Shown: positions 52,474 through 63,446 of the stretch, one piece after another
Position numbering within the stretch: position 1 is the first letter of the stretch
Layout: each line of letters opens with the position of its first letter
Assembly (NCBI GenBank): GCA_964016985.1
Contig: OZ024833.1
Location: forward strand, 61,934,963 to 61,998,962
DNA: 64,000 nucleotides
Direction of reading: 5' to 3'
DNA from: Anodontia alba
Lineage: Eukaryota; Mollusca; Bivalvia; Lucinida; Lucinidae
Program-made: the position numbers and the translations under genes
The notes under the pieces: generated by a model
The model's input: the letters and a program-made list of their open reading frames with translations, nothing else
What the model was told of the DNA's origin: nothing
Database searches by the model: none

Positions 52474-52549
52474 TAGTGAATGGCAAATCATTATTGTTTT
52501 TGCCGTGTTAAACAACACGGCAAAAACAATAATGATTTGCCATTCACTA
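52474..52549. repeat. Perfect 36-bp-arm hairpin
   Basis: Arms 52474-52509 and 52514-52549 pair without mismatch over a 4-nt loop AAAC. The arm begins TAGTGAATGGCAAATCATT. Single copy in the window. Confidence 0.93.
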
Positions 52550-52597
52550 TGCGTCTTCATAACTGAAAGTTAAACAAAATAAATAAAAAAGGACTAA

Positions 52598-52690
52598 AAA
52601 TTCAACGAGTGGGGCTCGAACTCGCAACCGTTGTAAAAAAACTGGGTTTGCACATTTCGTTGCTGCCACTGTTCACCAATAGGCTTACTG
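52598..52690 (-). repeat. tRNA-like SINE head, degenerate
   Basis: Minus strand GTAAGCCTATTGGTGAAC (A-box-like) and GCGAGTTCGAGCCCC (B-box-like, GTTCGAnCC). The spacing is about right for a tRNA-derived head. No clear body, tail or target duplication. Not a functional tRNA. Confidence 0.5.
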
Positions 52691-52971
52691 ATCGCGTTGT
52701 TATGATATATACACTTGTCATTAAGCATTATACATGTAGGTCTCAAAACAGCATAATTGAATTACCTGGGAATATTGCAGAAAGCGCTCTATCAATACCC
52801 AAATGCTAACAAACATCCGAACCATAATATGGCCTATTTGTCCTTGCCCAGCTAAAGTGTACTGTTGGTATACATTCGGGATTTTAACAATTTCACAACA
52901 TAGATTACATTTACCGAAATTTAATTAGGAAAAGTAAAAGTAAACTCCGTCTGGGTACAGTTTCTCTTTAA

Positions 52972-53022
52972 AGCGCTAGTAGTATAGGGAGTCGCTGTGG
53001 CCCACCCTATACTACTAGCGCT
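52972..53022. repeat. Hairpin, 18-bp stem, 15-nt loop
   Basis: AGCGCTAGTAGTATAGGG pairs perfectly with CCCTATACTACTAGCGCT. It could be the outer end of the family E element that follows. Confidence 0.8.
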
Positions 53023-53028
53023 AGTCAT

Positions 53029-53370
53029 AAAATTACCAGACGACATTTTGACTTTTTGTATTTTTTAGAGAAAATAAGGCTTGACATTTCATGTGAATCG
53101 TCTGCTATACAGACGATTCACATGAAAATGCAAGTCTCATTTTCTCTGAAAAATAATAATAAAAAGAACTAGAACGTCATCTTTGATTTTGTTTAAGACT
53201 TTCAGCATTACTACTATCTTTGCTTATTTGGCAGACGACATTTAAAAATAAGTTTCCTATTTTTCTCAGAAATTCTTCTTACACAGCCTATTTCCTGGGG
53301 AAAAAAATTAAGAAAAATGTTTCAAAATTTTGTCTGCTAAAATGTTTACTTAGCGTGCTAAGCGTCAAAT
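53029..53370. mobile_element. Two adjacent family E-like elements
   Basis: 53029-53212: CCAGACGACATTTTGAC, TCATGTGAATCGTCTGC / AGACGATTCACATGA core. 53229-53370: GGCAGACGACATTT, TTTTGTCTGCTAAAA, GCGTGCTAAGCGTC end, with the core deleted. Confidence 0.65.
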
Positions 53371-53585
53371 GGTGAAGTGAATCATACAACTAATGCGTTT
53401 CAAAAGCAATGTCTTCCGCCGTCAAAGTACTTATAATCACTGAACTATTCCGCTCAGACAAATACAAATGTAAGGACGATCATAAATTGTACGTACTCTT
53501 AGTCGGCTTTAAACTAAACAAAACAAAAAAGATGAAACAGCGTTTTGCGATAGACTGATCGATACATTTGCAAATGCCCTCCTTC
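53371..53585. other. Spacer, nothing recognised
   Basis: Unique-looking DNA. Confidence 0.3.
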
Positions 53586-53830
53586 TTAAAGCTTAGCACA
53601 CTCGTCTGGGTAAAAAAGTTTTAGCAGTCAGCATTTTGAAATATTTTTTCTAGAAAATAGACTTTTATATTTCATGCAAATTTTCTGCATGAAATGTCAA
53701 AGCCTATTTTCCTAAGGAGACAACCTGCATGAAAAGTCAAGCCTATTTTCTGAAAAAAAAAAAAAAAAAATAAGAAAAATAATATCAATTTGTCGTCTAT
53801 TGAAATAGCCCAGAGAGTGATAAATATTAA
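53586..53830. mobile_element. Family E element, rearranged core
   Basis: TTAAAGCTTAGCACACTCG start, AGCAGTCAGCATTTTGAAAT, TTCATGCAAATTTTC / GCATGAAATGTCAAAG, then a second GCATGAAAAGTCAAGCC, poly-A, and GTCGTCTATTGAAA and AGAGAGTGATAAATATTAA end. Confidence 0.72.
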
Positions 53831-54202
53831 ATAAATGTCGATAATAGACAATAAAATGAGAACGTATTACGATACTTATATTTAAAAGATTCTAGGGATA
53901 CTAGGAATATTTGCTGTCAGAATTTGAATGATTTTAAGTAAAAAAAAAAATCCGTTTTCTTCCCTACATAAATTGTTAAGACAAAACAACTTCCGGTGAG
54001 GAAATATCCACTTCGCTTTTTACCAGACCAGATGAACCGTGTTTCTTCTTTGACAGACTGTGCTTGTGAATGAAAAGCGAATTGCAACTTACCTTTTGCC
54101 TTGTAACCTGGTTTGGAGAAACATCAGAAGTAAGGTCAAGGTTTCGCAAGCGCGAGTAAAACTAGTTAAAGCTCATATGAGTTTTTTTCCGCTGATCGTT
54201 CT
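53831..54202. other. Spacer, nothing recognised
   Basis: AT-rich unique-looking DNA. Confidence 0.3.
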
Positions 54203-54270
54203 AAATCAATTCCTCTATTAAAGTTTTTCTTTGTACGAACAAAGAAAAACTTTAATAGAGGAACTGATTT
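54203..54270. repeat. 32-bp-arm hairpin, one mismatch
   Basis: Arms 54203-54234 and 54239-54270 over the loop ACGA. Core TATTAAAGTTTTTCTTTGT. A single A/G difference. Confidence 0.9.
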
Positions 54271-54526
54271 ATGTTGTAATCGTACTGTTTGTTTTTTGTC
54301 TGGGCTTGTCCATCAGCTCTTCTTTCGCGACCGAGATGTCCGTGCATCGTGATTTTGGTCTTTGCTGAGTAACTTAAATTATATTTTTTAGGCGCCCATA
54401 TCTTTGTCTAATTTATGTCGGACCTGTACTAATGGCATAGTATTTGATTTTTAACCAGATTACGTTTCGTTCCAGGATATCTGCAGGATGTTTATGATAA
54501 AGAAAGAAAATTTCATGTTTAGGTTC

Positions 54527-54529
<3 letters not shown>

Positions 54530-54606
<77 letters not shown>
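54530..54606. repeat. (TG)n microsatellite, about 77 bp
   Basis: Uninterrupted TG dinucleotides, followed by GAGAGAGAG and TCTGTGTGTG. Confidence 0.95.
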
Positions 54607-54614
<8 letters not shown>

Positions 54615-55697
54615 TCTGTGTGTGTTTTGTTTTATTTTGTATTTTTAAAGAACAGTTGTTTTACTTCTGGTGTTCCTCTGTTCTGAGTTTCAGTTTGTAG
54701 TCGAGTCCTTGCCTTTTTTTTCACCATAGTGCTGAGAATTTAATTTATGTTTCTTTTTATCACAGGACCATCAAGTTATTCAGTGATAGCGTTGACACCA
54801 AAAATAAATCTACCCCAAATTCCCTTCTCAAACTCATCACAAGTAGCATTGCGTTGGGACGTAGCGCAATAATACCTGCAAGGCTTCCCATTGTTAGCCT
54901 AATTTCCCTCATTAATATTCGTATTACTCCGCTTATTGATAACAACCAAGATGATGTCCGCGTTCGCCGATACAACTTTCACTTTTGAAACAGATCCTGC
55001 CTTCAATTTTGAGATGGTTTTGAGATGAACGATAACTGTCAGACCGATGGAAGGGGAGGATACAACACAATCACATTATGAATAACACGGCTACCAGAAA
55101 TATTCATAGTTGTTAAAATTCGATGTTTTCCGGGCTCTTTCAACATCGATGTCGTCAAACAGTCAGTGAAAAAAATTTCACCTCCTCCAAAAAAGCACTG
55201 GAGGATAGCATGATTCCGACAGTCGGTAAATGTGTCAAAGTTAAATCCAAAATACAGTTAAAATGTTTTATATTCTTGAAATCTGTCATTTACTTTGGTG
55301 TATCAGCCACCGTAAAAACTGTATTGATCAAGGCCAATGACCTTTAAATATGATAGCTGACTTCGGGGGATTTCCCATCTGATTCTCAGGGACGTATTGA
55401 CTCGCTGAATGACGTTGAAGGGAATGTTTATTTTTTTAATTCATTACGAGTATTCAAATGAAACATTAATTAGCTCAAATAAAAATCATCATTAATTCCT
55501 ACAGTTTAATGAAGTAATAAATGGCATATTTATCTTGTTTCTAGTTATTTTCGGTACTTATTAAATAATATGCGAACTATTTTTTTTTTTATGTAGTACT
55601 ATTAAATCTCTGATAGTGAGTTGTTCCGTTTAGCTATGGAAAGCCGTTATCTTATATATTTTATGCATTTTTGTCATAGCAAGGATCATATGATAAA
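54607..55697. other. Long stretch without gene
   Basis: Frames of 71-74 codons (54760-54975 minus, 55123-55347 plus) have no recognised domain. No repeat shared with the rest of the window was noticed. Confidence 0.4.
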
Positions 55698-55837
55698 CTT
55701 ACATTCTTGGTCATTTAATATGAAATTTATGGAACTCGTTGGGTAATCACGGTATTTTGCTCGCCTAAGGACTCGCAAAATACCGAAATTATCAAATTCG
55801 TTTAATAAATTTCATATTAAAAGACCACTCATGTAAG
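55698..55837. repeat. Long imperfect hairpin
   Basis: CTTACATTCTTGGTCATTTAA pairs in part with TTAAAAGACCACTCATGTAAG. Inner CGGTATTTTGCTCG / ACTCGCAAAATACCG. Mismatches and small bulges throughout; about 140 bp. Confidence 0.75.
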
Positions 55838-55954
55838 ATCCTCTATTTGTTGATCTACTGATAAGTTTGGAAACACCTATACGGATTGAACAATTATGTG
55901 TAGTTGGGACTGAATGAGAATAAAAGCCAGTGATCGTGCGCCTATTAAACCAGA

Positions 55955-56169
55955 CTTAACCTTTACCACTCTCTGGGCATTTTCAGCAGACGACAAAATG
56001 ATGTTATTTTTCTTATTTTTCCCAGAAAACAGGATTTGACATTTCATGCAAATTGTCTCCTTAGGAGACAATTTGCATGAAATGTCAAATCCTGTTTTCT
56101 GGGAAAAATAAGAAAAATATTTCAAAATGTCGTCTGCTGAAAATTTTACCCAGAGTGCTAAGCGTTAAG
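55955..56169. mobile_element. Family E MITE, best-preserved copy
   Basis: Ends CTTAACCTTTACCACTCTCT and AGAGTGCTAAGCGTTAAG. CAGCAGACGACA and TGTCGTCTGCTG follow. Then arms from TTTTTCTTATTTTTCCCAG to GACATTTCATGCAAATTG are perfectly inverted for about 70 nt around CTCCTTAGGAG. Confidence 0.92.
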
Positions 56170-56261
56170 CCCTCTCCCCAACTGTTTTACCATTTCAAGC
56201 TAATATTCATCATGCAGTTCCTCTTAGTTCGTTCTGTTTTGTCAGTACTGTCATTTCATGT

Positions 56262-56622
56262 ACAGTCGAGCTTCAATGGCTCGAACATCTTTGAGACAAT
56301 GGAAATTTTGTTCTTGATATGAGTAATTCGAGCCACTGAGGGTTAATCATAGCACATGGTCAGGGGACAAATGAGATGGTTTTTCGACCTTGTATAAAAT
56401 GATTTTACGAGTGTTGGATGTACTCATTAGAATCGCCTCGATGAGGCGATTTTAATGAGTACACACAACATACATTTTCAGGATGAAATTAAAAAATATC
56501 CTAAAATATCTTTAAAAATCTGTTTTTCTTTAGCCGTCGGAAGAGTTTCCTATGGACTGAAAAATGTGTTCGTCTCAGCCACGGTAAACGAGCCATTCGT
56601 GTTCGATTCATTGAGTTTCATT
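56262..56622. mobile_element. Family B element
   Basis: ACAGTCGAGCTTCAATGGC next to TA at the left. The right end GAGTTTCATTGTG is decayed. Core GTACTCATTAGAATCGCC / GGCGATTTTAATGAGTAC around TCGATGA. Confidence 0.85.
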
Positions 56623-57620
56623 GTGATTAAATACTATCCTAATGCCTGGGGAGGATTGTGTTCCGTGGTTATGGCCTATCCTGCGTATCCCCATATTCAA
56701 TTGTAGCAGTGCCCTTCTACGGGAATTTAACTGCTATGATCCCGTTAAAAAATTGATCAATTAATTAATAAGCAATTATAACGTAGGATGTTCCAACTGG
56801 ATGTACAGGTTTGGGTTCAGATACAGCTAACTCAGAACCTCCAGATCCTACAAGGGGACTCTCTATCAACTGTTTTGATCTACATTCTACGTTCCATGTT
56901 ACCAATTTGTAGTTCTTGTACCAGCTGAATTAGAAATCTAATTTTTATTTCATCTGATTTTCAGTAGAAGCGACAAAAATCCTTTCAGAGAAATACCAAA
57001 TAGACCATACATGTAGCATGTAAAACATCTGTACAAAAGGGACCCAGAAGAAAGTCAATTGACTTATTCAAATCTGTATCCCAACTAAATATATAAGGTA
57101 AACTAAGAGTACATGTATGTAATTTGCATAGTCAGAAACGTAACAAGGAGTATTAATATGTGGATTCACTGTTGTTAAGTTCCCGGATAATTCTTATCAA
57201 TAGTTGGCAAATCAATCCCCTCCACGGGAATCAGATCTTATGTCTATTTGCACATGTGTTAATTTTTTGGCAACATTCCTACATGTCCTGCTTCAAGTCC
57301 ACAATTCACAGCGTTCAGTCTATATTACAAACACATTGTCTGTTTTTGTAAGGAAGCGAAAATTGACATATGATTAAAATCGGAGACGACATTGATTGTT
57401 ATGTTCTTTGTGCAGGAAATAGGGATCGACAATTCATATAAATCGGAGACGACCTGAATGATTTCCCAAGCCCTATATTCTTCTGGTATTTAGGCTCCAA
57501 TTGGCATTGTCTTACAAGAATCTTAAAACTCTAATCGTTTCTATTTCGTTCTCTGATTAGAAGTGCATCACATTTCTCGAGCAAAGCTAGGATGGATCGA
57601 CATCAGATCTCTAAATGAAC
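56623..57620. other. Spacer with faint repeat traces
   Basis: 56650-56700 has GGGGAGGATTGTGTTCCG, faintly like the 24300 duplication. 57376-57460 repeats ATCGGAGACGAC twice. No gene supported. Confidence 0.4.
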
Positions 57621-57840
57621 CGCGCCCTGCGAAAACATGTTCTCGGGCATATGCGGACTGCGAAGGCCCAGATCAGCCTGCGCATGCGCGCAGTCTGATC
57701 AGGGTCTTCACCTTCCGCTTACAGAATATTGGATGCAATGTACTAAAGAATGTATGAATGGGGAACAAAGGTCGGGTGATACTATGCGCATGCGCAGGAT
57801 GTGCGTTATGCGAATGTTCAAAGGCACTTTTTCGCTTGAT
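57621..57840. mobile_element. Family G element, two-part subtype
   Basis: GACTGCGAAGGCCCAGATCAG / CTGATCAGGGTCTTCACC with CTGCGCATGCGCGCAG centre. Second part CTATGCGCATGCGCAGGATG and CAAAGGCACTTTTTCGCTTG. Confidence 0.78.
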
Positions 57841-58460
57841 GTTGCCCATATGGAAAGTTCTATTGAGGTATATTTTGTTGTATAGTAGAAAAGTGCTCAA
57901 TAACCATTGTCTGACAGAAATAATATGGCCGATGCTCTACTACGGATTAGAAAATAAATTGCAATTGTACAAATGAATCGTTTTAACACGGTCTGCGATG
58001 AATTTTCGCTTTGTTGTCCACCGATTTATTTGTAAATATTCACGGCGAAGAGGACATGGCACGTAGTACATTTCTGCGTACACGTCTGTATAATTTACAA
58101 TCCTGTAATAAATTTTCTGGTTGTCTTAAAACTAACCTACGGTAAGTTCATTAAAGAATTTGATATATAAACCAGTTCTAAGTTTCCCCGCCCCTCACTC
58201 TCAATAGTTTTGCTGATGACCGGTCCAATGCAGTAATGCTGCAGATTCGTTTTTTTTTTTTGTTTTTTTTTTTTTCGTGAAAAAACTGTTGTTTTGTTCG
58301 TCATTTTATATACTCTTATATACACAACTATAATTAAGTCCTTAAACTGTGCTTTGTTTTGGGCTGACGGTCGCGACCGTGGCATTTTCTGGATTTGTAC
58401 ATATCTTTTGTGGTATGGAGGTGGGGAAAAACTTGAACAATTGCGGGGAACAACCACTTT
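57841..58460. other. Spacer with short T tracts
   Basis: T runs near 58251-58275. A TGACGGTCGCGACCGTGGC motif near 58365 is partly palindromic. No gene supported. Confidence 0.4.
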
Positions 58461-58980
58461 TCTATGGCAATGTCTTGAATTAGCCATGAGTACTCGTCTT
58501 TGTTTATTATAGTGACTAATTTGATTTTTATGTTTTCGCTTTGATGCTTTGACTGAACTGGTAGCCTTTATGCGAACCGATTTTTTTTTTTTTTTTTTTT
58601 GTATTTCTGTATTAAGAGTAGCATCGGGGCCCAGGGTGAAGTTAGCTAGCTGTAAAAGTGCTTTAAACCCCCCGGTGGTTTACTCTACTGACCGTTCTAA
58701 GGCGGTGGTTCAGGTGTTAGTCTTACTCTTTGTTGCTTTGTGGTTTATTCTACGAGGCGATTTGTTTTATGTCTTAGCTTGGGTCATTTTGTTCTTGTGG
58801 TTTTCAGTCCTTTTAGCATTGCGATTACCTCGCTTGGGGAAGAGAGAGCTAATCTAAGTGGTTTTCGTACGTTTGTTCGATTTGTGCTTGTTTAGATTTG
58901 TCGGTTTCCTCTTACTCTTGGTGTCTGGGAAGGGTTGCGGTTTATGATTGTGGCACTCCCTGGACTTTTCTCTTACCTTT
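58461..58980 (+). mobile_element. Family I element
   Basis: Same block order as 6087-6640: GAGTACTCGTCTTTGTTTA, GCATCGGGGCCCAGGGTGAAG, AACCCCCCGGTGGTTTACTC, TTGCTTTGTGGTTTATTC, CAGTCCTTTTAGCATTGCG, GTGTCTGGGAAGGGTTGCGG, TTGTGGCACTCCCTGG. A T run (58580-58600) is internal. Confidence 0.75.
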
Positions 58981-59645
58981 CATTTTTATTATAAAACGTG
59001 TATAGAGTAGTGTCGTTGACTTTCGACGCCTTATCTTGTCAAACGTGCATTGCCATATTAGTGAAGAGAAAAAATTAGTTTAATTAATCTGTAAACATTT
59101 CAGAGTGAAGAAATGGTTACAAATTCACTTCAATATTGGGGCAGCGTTAATTACTCTGAATTTTGCAAGCGGTTTGATGGAAAGTGCTTAAAGTATTTAA
59201 CCTTGTTTCTATCTCAATAAACACTCCCCGCACCCCGCTCCCTTTTGTGTTATTATTCTATTCTGTTATAATCTGTCCTGTTCTTTTATTTTCAGTCGTT
59301 ATATAGCTTATCCGAAATAACTAAAATATATTTATTTCAGGGCTCATTTGATTTTTTTTTCAGAATGTTAAAATGTCGGCGCAAAAAGCTGATGAAACCA
59401 ATGCGAAGTTTGGTTACCGCCTTCTTTGTTCGTAGATAACATTTGTAGTATTTCTTGGCCCAGCGCATCGCTGTTTCGGTACCAACCATCTGTTTTCTAC
59501 ATATGAACAGTGCCATGTGAAAAATGTCCTTATATATGTAGACAACGAAATCATAGACAAGTCTACACATGCGCACAGTCTCTCCAGGACCTCTGCTGAT
59601 CGTCAATTTACTCGTATTTGCGATTATTTTTCATGTGGACAACGA
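58981..59645. other. Spacer, no gene supported
   Basis: An 89-codon minus frame (59337-59606) is not recognisable. GCGCACAGTCTCTCCAGG near 59570 is a faint G remnant. Confidence 0.35.
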
Positions 59646-59687
59646 ATGCCCAGATCTGCTGCGCAAAAACGCAGCAGATCTGGGCAT
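59646..59687. repeat. Perfect hairpin, 18-bp stem
   Basis: ATGCCCAGATCTGCTGCG pairs with CGCAGCAGATCTGGGCAT over CAAAAA. Confidence 0.88.
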
Positions 59688-60650
59688 ACGTTATCCTTAT
59701 CTGCTAAAGAGGCCTCCTTCTCATAACATGATCCATAGTCGCATCTTCCTAGAATTTACCATCGCAAAACTCGCATACCCTAGAGACCAAATTGCTGGAC
59801 TAACATACTTTCAGTCGTGGTAATATGGATTCTTAAGTTAACAAAGTTTGCGGAAATATAAACAGGAAAATCGAAGACAAAATGACAAAGAGGGACGTCG
59901 TCTGAGAGTTCATTTGGAATTTATTTGATGCTGACATGCAATGGTGCTGTACTTAGATGAGTTCCTCGTGTTATCATTCCTCTTAAAGTACGAACCAAGT
60001 AAAAAACAGACAACTTGCGGATTTTTTATACAATCATTGGAGTTTGGTCTTAATGGAAATGGATGCACTTCAAGGGAGGTGACGCTGGGAAAATTCTTTT
60101 GCGACCCTTCTGAAAATTGATTTCTAAAAGGATAAGAATTTACTCCCTGTTTTGGAGGGGATAATTAGTCAGGAAGCAATCGAAACGACACAAAAAATGT
60201 CTTCCTGGTATAAAATAGTGGAAAATCTAATAAGTTATCCAATCCCTTTAAGAGATAGATTTAGAACATGTATGCCTAATATTGACTTTTTTTGCACATG
60301 GAAATCAGGAGCATATTTTCATCTTGTTTTAAACGAGTCTTACTTTAAAAGACGCAATATGCATTTAACCCATTTTAAAGTAAATAAACTCCCCAAACAA
60401 TATATTGGAAGAATCTAATTTCAATTTTAGGTATATCAGGGTATTCATTGAGAAAAACGGCTAAATTATTTGCAAACAGTGGACAGCACATTTTGTTAAA
60501 ATCTTCTACTGGGTTGAGCCTTATACATGTATAATTTCTGTGTCTCTCCAGATGCTTCTATAATAGTAACGCGAGTTTCTGATGTTTAAGGGGATGGGGG
60601 CTGAATATATTCAGATTTTTTCACAATGTTTACAAGGTTGGGACATATAG
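59688..60650. other. Spacer, no gene supported
   Basis: An 88-codon plus frame (60152-60418) has no recognised domain. 60050-60150 includes the AAAATTCTTTTGCGACC type of old repeat. Confidence 0.35.
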
Positions 60651-60783
60651 GGTATGACATTTCTTTCAAATTGTCTTCTAAGGAGACAATTTGCGTGAAT
60701 GTCAGAGCCTGTTTTCTGGGAAAAATATAAAAAAAAATAAAATGTCGTCTGCTGAAATTTTTACCCAGCATACTAAACGTTAA
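60651..60783. mobile_element. Family E element, left part missing
   Basis: ATGACATTTCTTTCAAATTG / GACAATTTGCGTGAATGTC core around TCTAAGGA. Then TTTTCTGGGAAAAATA, TGTCGTCTGCTGAAA and AGCATACTAAACGTTAA end. Confidence 0.78.
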
Positions 60784-60799
60784 ATGTTATATGAGCTGC

Positions 60800-61042
60800 A
60801 CCCTGGAAAAACGTGTCTTCAGTCATATGGACAGCGAAGGCCCAGATCAGCCTGCGCATCAGCGCAGTCTGATCAGGGCCTTCACTGTCCCTGAACAAAA
60901 TTATCGAATACCACAGAATGTATGAATGGGGGAGTGGGAGGGGGGGGGGGGGATAAATACGCGATGATGCTTTTCGCATGCGCAGGATGATCTCAATCTG
61001 CACATTTTGCATATGGTCGAAGGCACTTTTTCGCTTGATAGA
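60800..61042. mobile_element. Family G element, two-part subtype
   Basis: GACAGCGAAGGCCCAGATCAG and CTGATCAGGGCCTTCACTG around CCTGCGCATCAGCGCAG. Second part CGCATGCGCAGGATGATC and CGAAGGCACTTTTTCGCTTG. Carries a G-rich expansion (60929-60953). Confidence 0.8.
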
Positions 61043-61727
61043 AGTTGATAGAAGATGTCTAGTCAGATAGGACAGACGACTTCCGCCTTGTTACCGCTGG
61101 CGCAGTTACACTTTAATGGCACCAAATAGTCCTTGAGATAGAAATTATGCGTTTTGTTTCCTCGTTAAAAAGCTTTCCGCTTATACTGTACACCACCATA
61201 TGAGCCGAGGCACAGCATTTCCTACAAGATTGCATGTGTGCCCAGTAAATCCTCAGATAAAATGGCATTCACCATTTCCACCCTGAGGTTCTGAAAAGTA
61301 ATTAAGAGAACTCAAGAACGGATACTATCAGATCCACAACAAACCCCCAACACAAAAAGGAAAGACAGACATATACAATAAAGAAGCCACAAAATGACTT
61401 GATGGCAAGCAGAGTTGGTAATACCTTCCCAAAAGGGTTGGAACTCTGTTACCCAAACTTAACTGAATATACAATCAAATTACATAATTATTAAAAGAAA
61501 AACACAAGAAAGTGAAACGTTACATTACAATTAACAAGAAGTACCACAATAAAAGTACTGCCTTGGAACGGTAAGTAATGAATTACTGGAGGGAGAGGGT
61601 GGGAGGCATAGGCTTGCTTTACGGGATCCCAGCCTTCGCCCTCCGCGTGTATAGTGATAAAACATGTTTGTTGGGTCCGTGTGACGGTTTTCTAACTCAT
61701 CCAAGAATCATTACAGACTCTTCCTCC
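61043..61727. other. Spacer with reversed family I-like remnant
   Basis: 61320-61690 has ACAAAAAGGAAAGACAG, TGCCTTGGAACGGTAAG and a GGGAGAGGGTGGG block, resembling family I on the minus strand, as at 41690. No gene. Confidence 0.4.
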
Positions 61728-61940
61728 TTAACCCTTGTCCTGCTGAAGAAATTATGAGGCCACGCCCTTTTCAAATTTTCAGCCAATCAGATTACTTGAA
61801 CCAGATTGTTGATATGAATTCACATACTGAATGACAAACAGTGCAGATCCAGATCAGTTGGCTTTTTCAGAAGCCAACTGATCTGGATCTACACTGTTTG
61901 CAAAGGCAGGGTATATCTGGGTTCAGCAGGACAAGGGTTG
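61728..61940. mobile_element. Family F MITE, subtype CCTGCTGAA, copy 2
   Basis: TTAACCCTTGTCCTGCTGAA and TTCAGCAGGACAAGGGTTGA are near-perfect inverted ends. Core CAGATCCAGATCAGTTGGC / GCCAACTGATCTGGATC around TTTTTCAGAA. Inverted relative to 49654. Confidence 0.9.
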
Positions 61941-61989
61941 ATTATCCATTGTTACAAATAGGAATGTTGGTCGTAAATCACGACCAGAA

Positions 61990-62060
61990 TGGCAACAAGT
62001 GTGGTTCCAAATGAGACGGCTCATCATGAGCCGTCTCAATTGGGCCCACAATGTTTGCAA
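61990..62060. repeat. F-like core hairpin
   Basis: GAGACGGCTCATCATGAGCC / GTCTC with GGCAACAAGTGTGG and CCCACAATGTTTGC outside. Confidence 0.65.
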
Positions 62061-62924
62061 AGAATCTGTCTCAGTCTTCAGGGTCGATAGCATTATCACA
62101 TGAGTACAAAATACATTAAAGTACAAACTGACAAAGTAAAAGTCTGAACAAAATGAAAACCATCAGAAGAACCATGATGAACTCGACTACAGACAACTGG
62201 GGTCAAGCACAAGGCTTATAGAGAACGTTCAGGATTAAGCCGTCATAGCGTAGACTGTATAAGGCTTTAGGTGTTTCTTTTTGTTCATACGGACATCGGT
62301 TATTCCAGCATTTTGCCTAGAATGTTTATACTGCCTGGCATTATTCATTATTTCTAGGAGATAAAGTCATAATCCTAGGTCTATAAATTCAGATTGATAT
62401 GTCAATCACATTGAATAACTTTAGTCATTTAGCGAGCCTCCAGTTAAACAATGGACTCAACGTCCCTTCCTGTTTTGGAAATGGATGTTGTTATACTGCC
62501 AAATAAGAGACGAATAATTTACTTGTCTATCAAATTTGACAGAAGGGGTCATTATTGCCGCTAAACAGAATCATTGTCAGTTTGTCGCTGAAGCTGAAAT
62601 CAGAGTTCCGTACAAAGGCAAACGTGACAGAAGGAGAAACAGACATACAGACAAACAAGATGTAAAATTGTGCTTCTGTCATTATGCAGGAATATAGCTT
62701 CTGAATAGTTTCTTTAATCATCTTATGTTCTATGCACTGAAGAAATTTAATAACGTAAATCCTGTAAGGGTTATTTTAACGTTGTACTGAACTATTGCTA
62801 CCAGTTACGAAATATCGGGACCAGTACTTAAGATAACTGGGCAGAACTGGTAGAATTTCCGTCATTTTGCAAACGAGACAACTTTTGCAATTAGTGAGTA
62901 TGCGGTGGTCTACAATATTACAAT
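62061..62924. other. Long spacer without gene
   Basis: 62140-62200 weakly matches 42595-42650 (AACCATGATGA(G/A)(T/C)(C/T)CGACTACAGAC), an old shared segment. The rest is unique-looking. Confidence 0.4.
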
Positions 62925-63258
62925 ACAGTTGACTCTCGTTATCTCGACCTCGCTTATCTCGAATAACCGCTTATCTCGAAGTGAACATCTGGTCCCTGTT
63001 TTAACATGAAAATATAACAATAGGTAACAAAATATTATGGAAAAGAGGAGATATTGCTCCCTAAGGAGCAATTTCTCCTCTCTTCGCAATATTTTCAATA
63101 TATCTCTAACTTCCAGAGTCCAATTACATATACATTTGTTAATTGTAGTTGTTCGATTCAGTTTTTCCTCAATTCTGCAATTTTGATGTGTCGAGGTACG
63201 GATATTTCTCAGTATTTCAGAGAGTCCCTTGGGATTCGAGAAACCGAGAGTCGACTGT
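62925..63258. mobile_element. Family D element with pogo-like ends
   Basis: ACAGTTGACTCTCGTTATC and GAAACCGAGAGTCGACTGT, each with neighbouring TA. Subterminal TTATCTCGAATAACCGC. Core GAGGAGATATTGCTCCC / GGAGCAATTTCTCCTC. Single copy here. Different core from A, B and C. Confidence 0.85.
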
Positions 63259-63446
63259 ATTTGATAATATTTCACGATTTGGATGTTTTTATCGAATCTA
63301 AGTTTGTTTGACCTGTTTGTTTATGCCTTTGATCAGATTTGGCTGTCCACAGGTCTATTTCCAGGTGTTGATAACCACCTACTGTGCACTTTGTCCAGTT
63401 TTATAGAGAAGAAATAGTATGAGTTACAATGTCATTTTTCACTTAG

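Noticed and set aside
52598..52690. tRNA gene on the minus strand
   Set aside because: A box is degenerate and the cloverleaf arms do not pair well by eye; kept as a SINE-like remnant.
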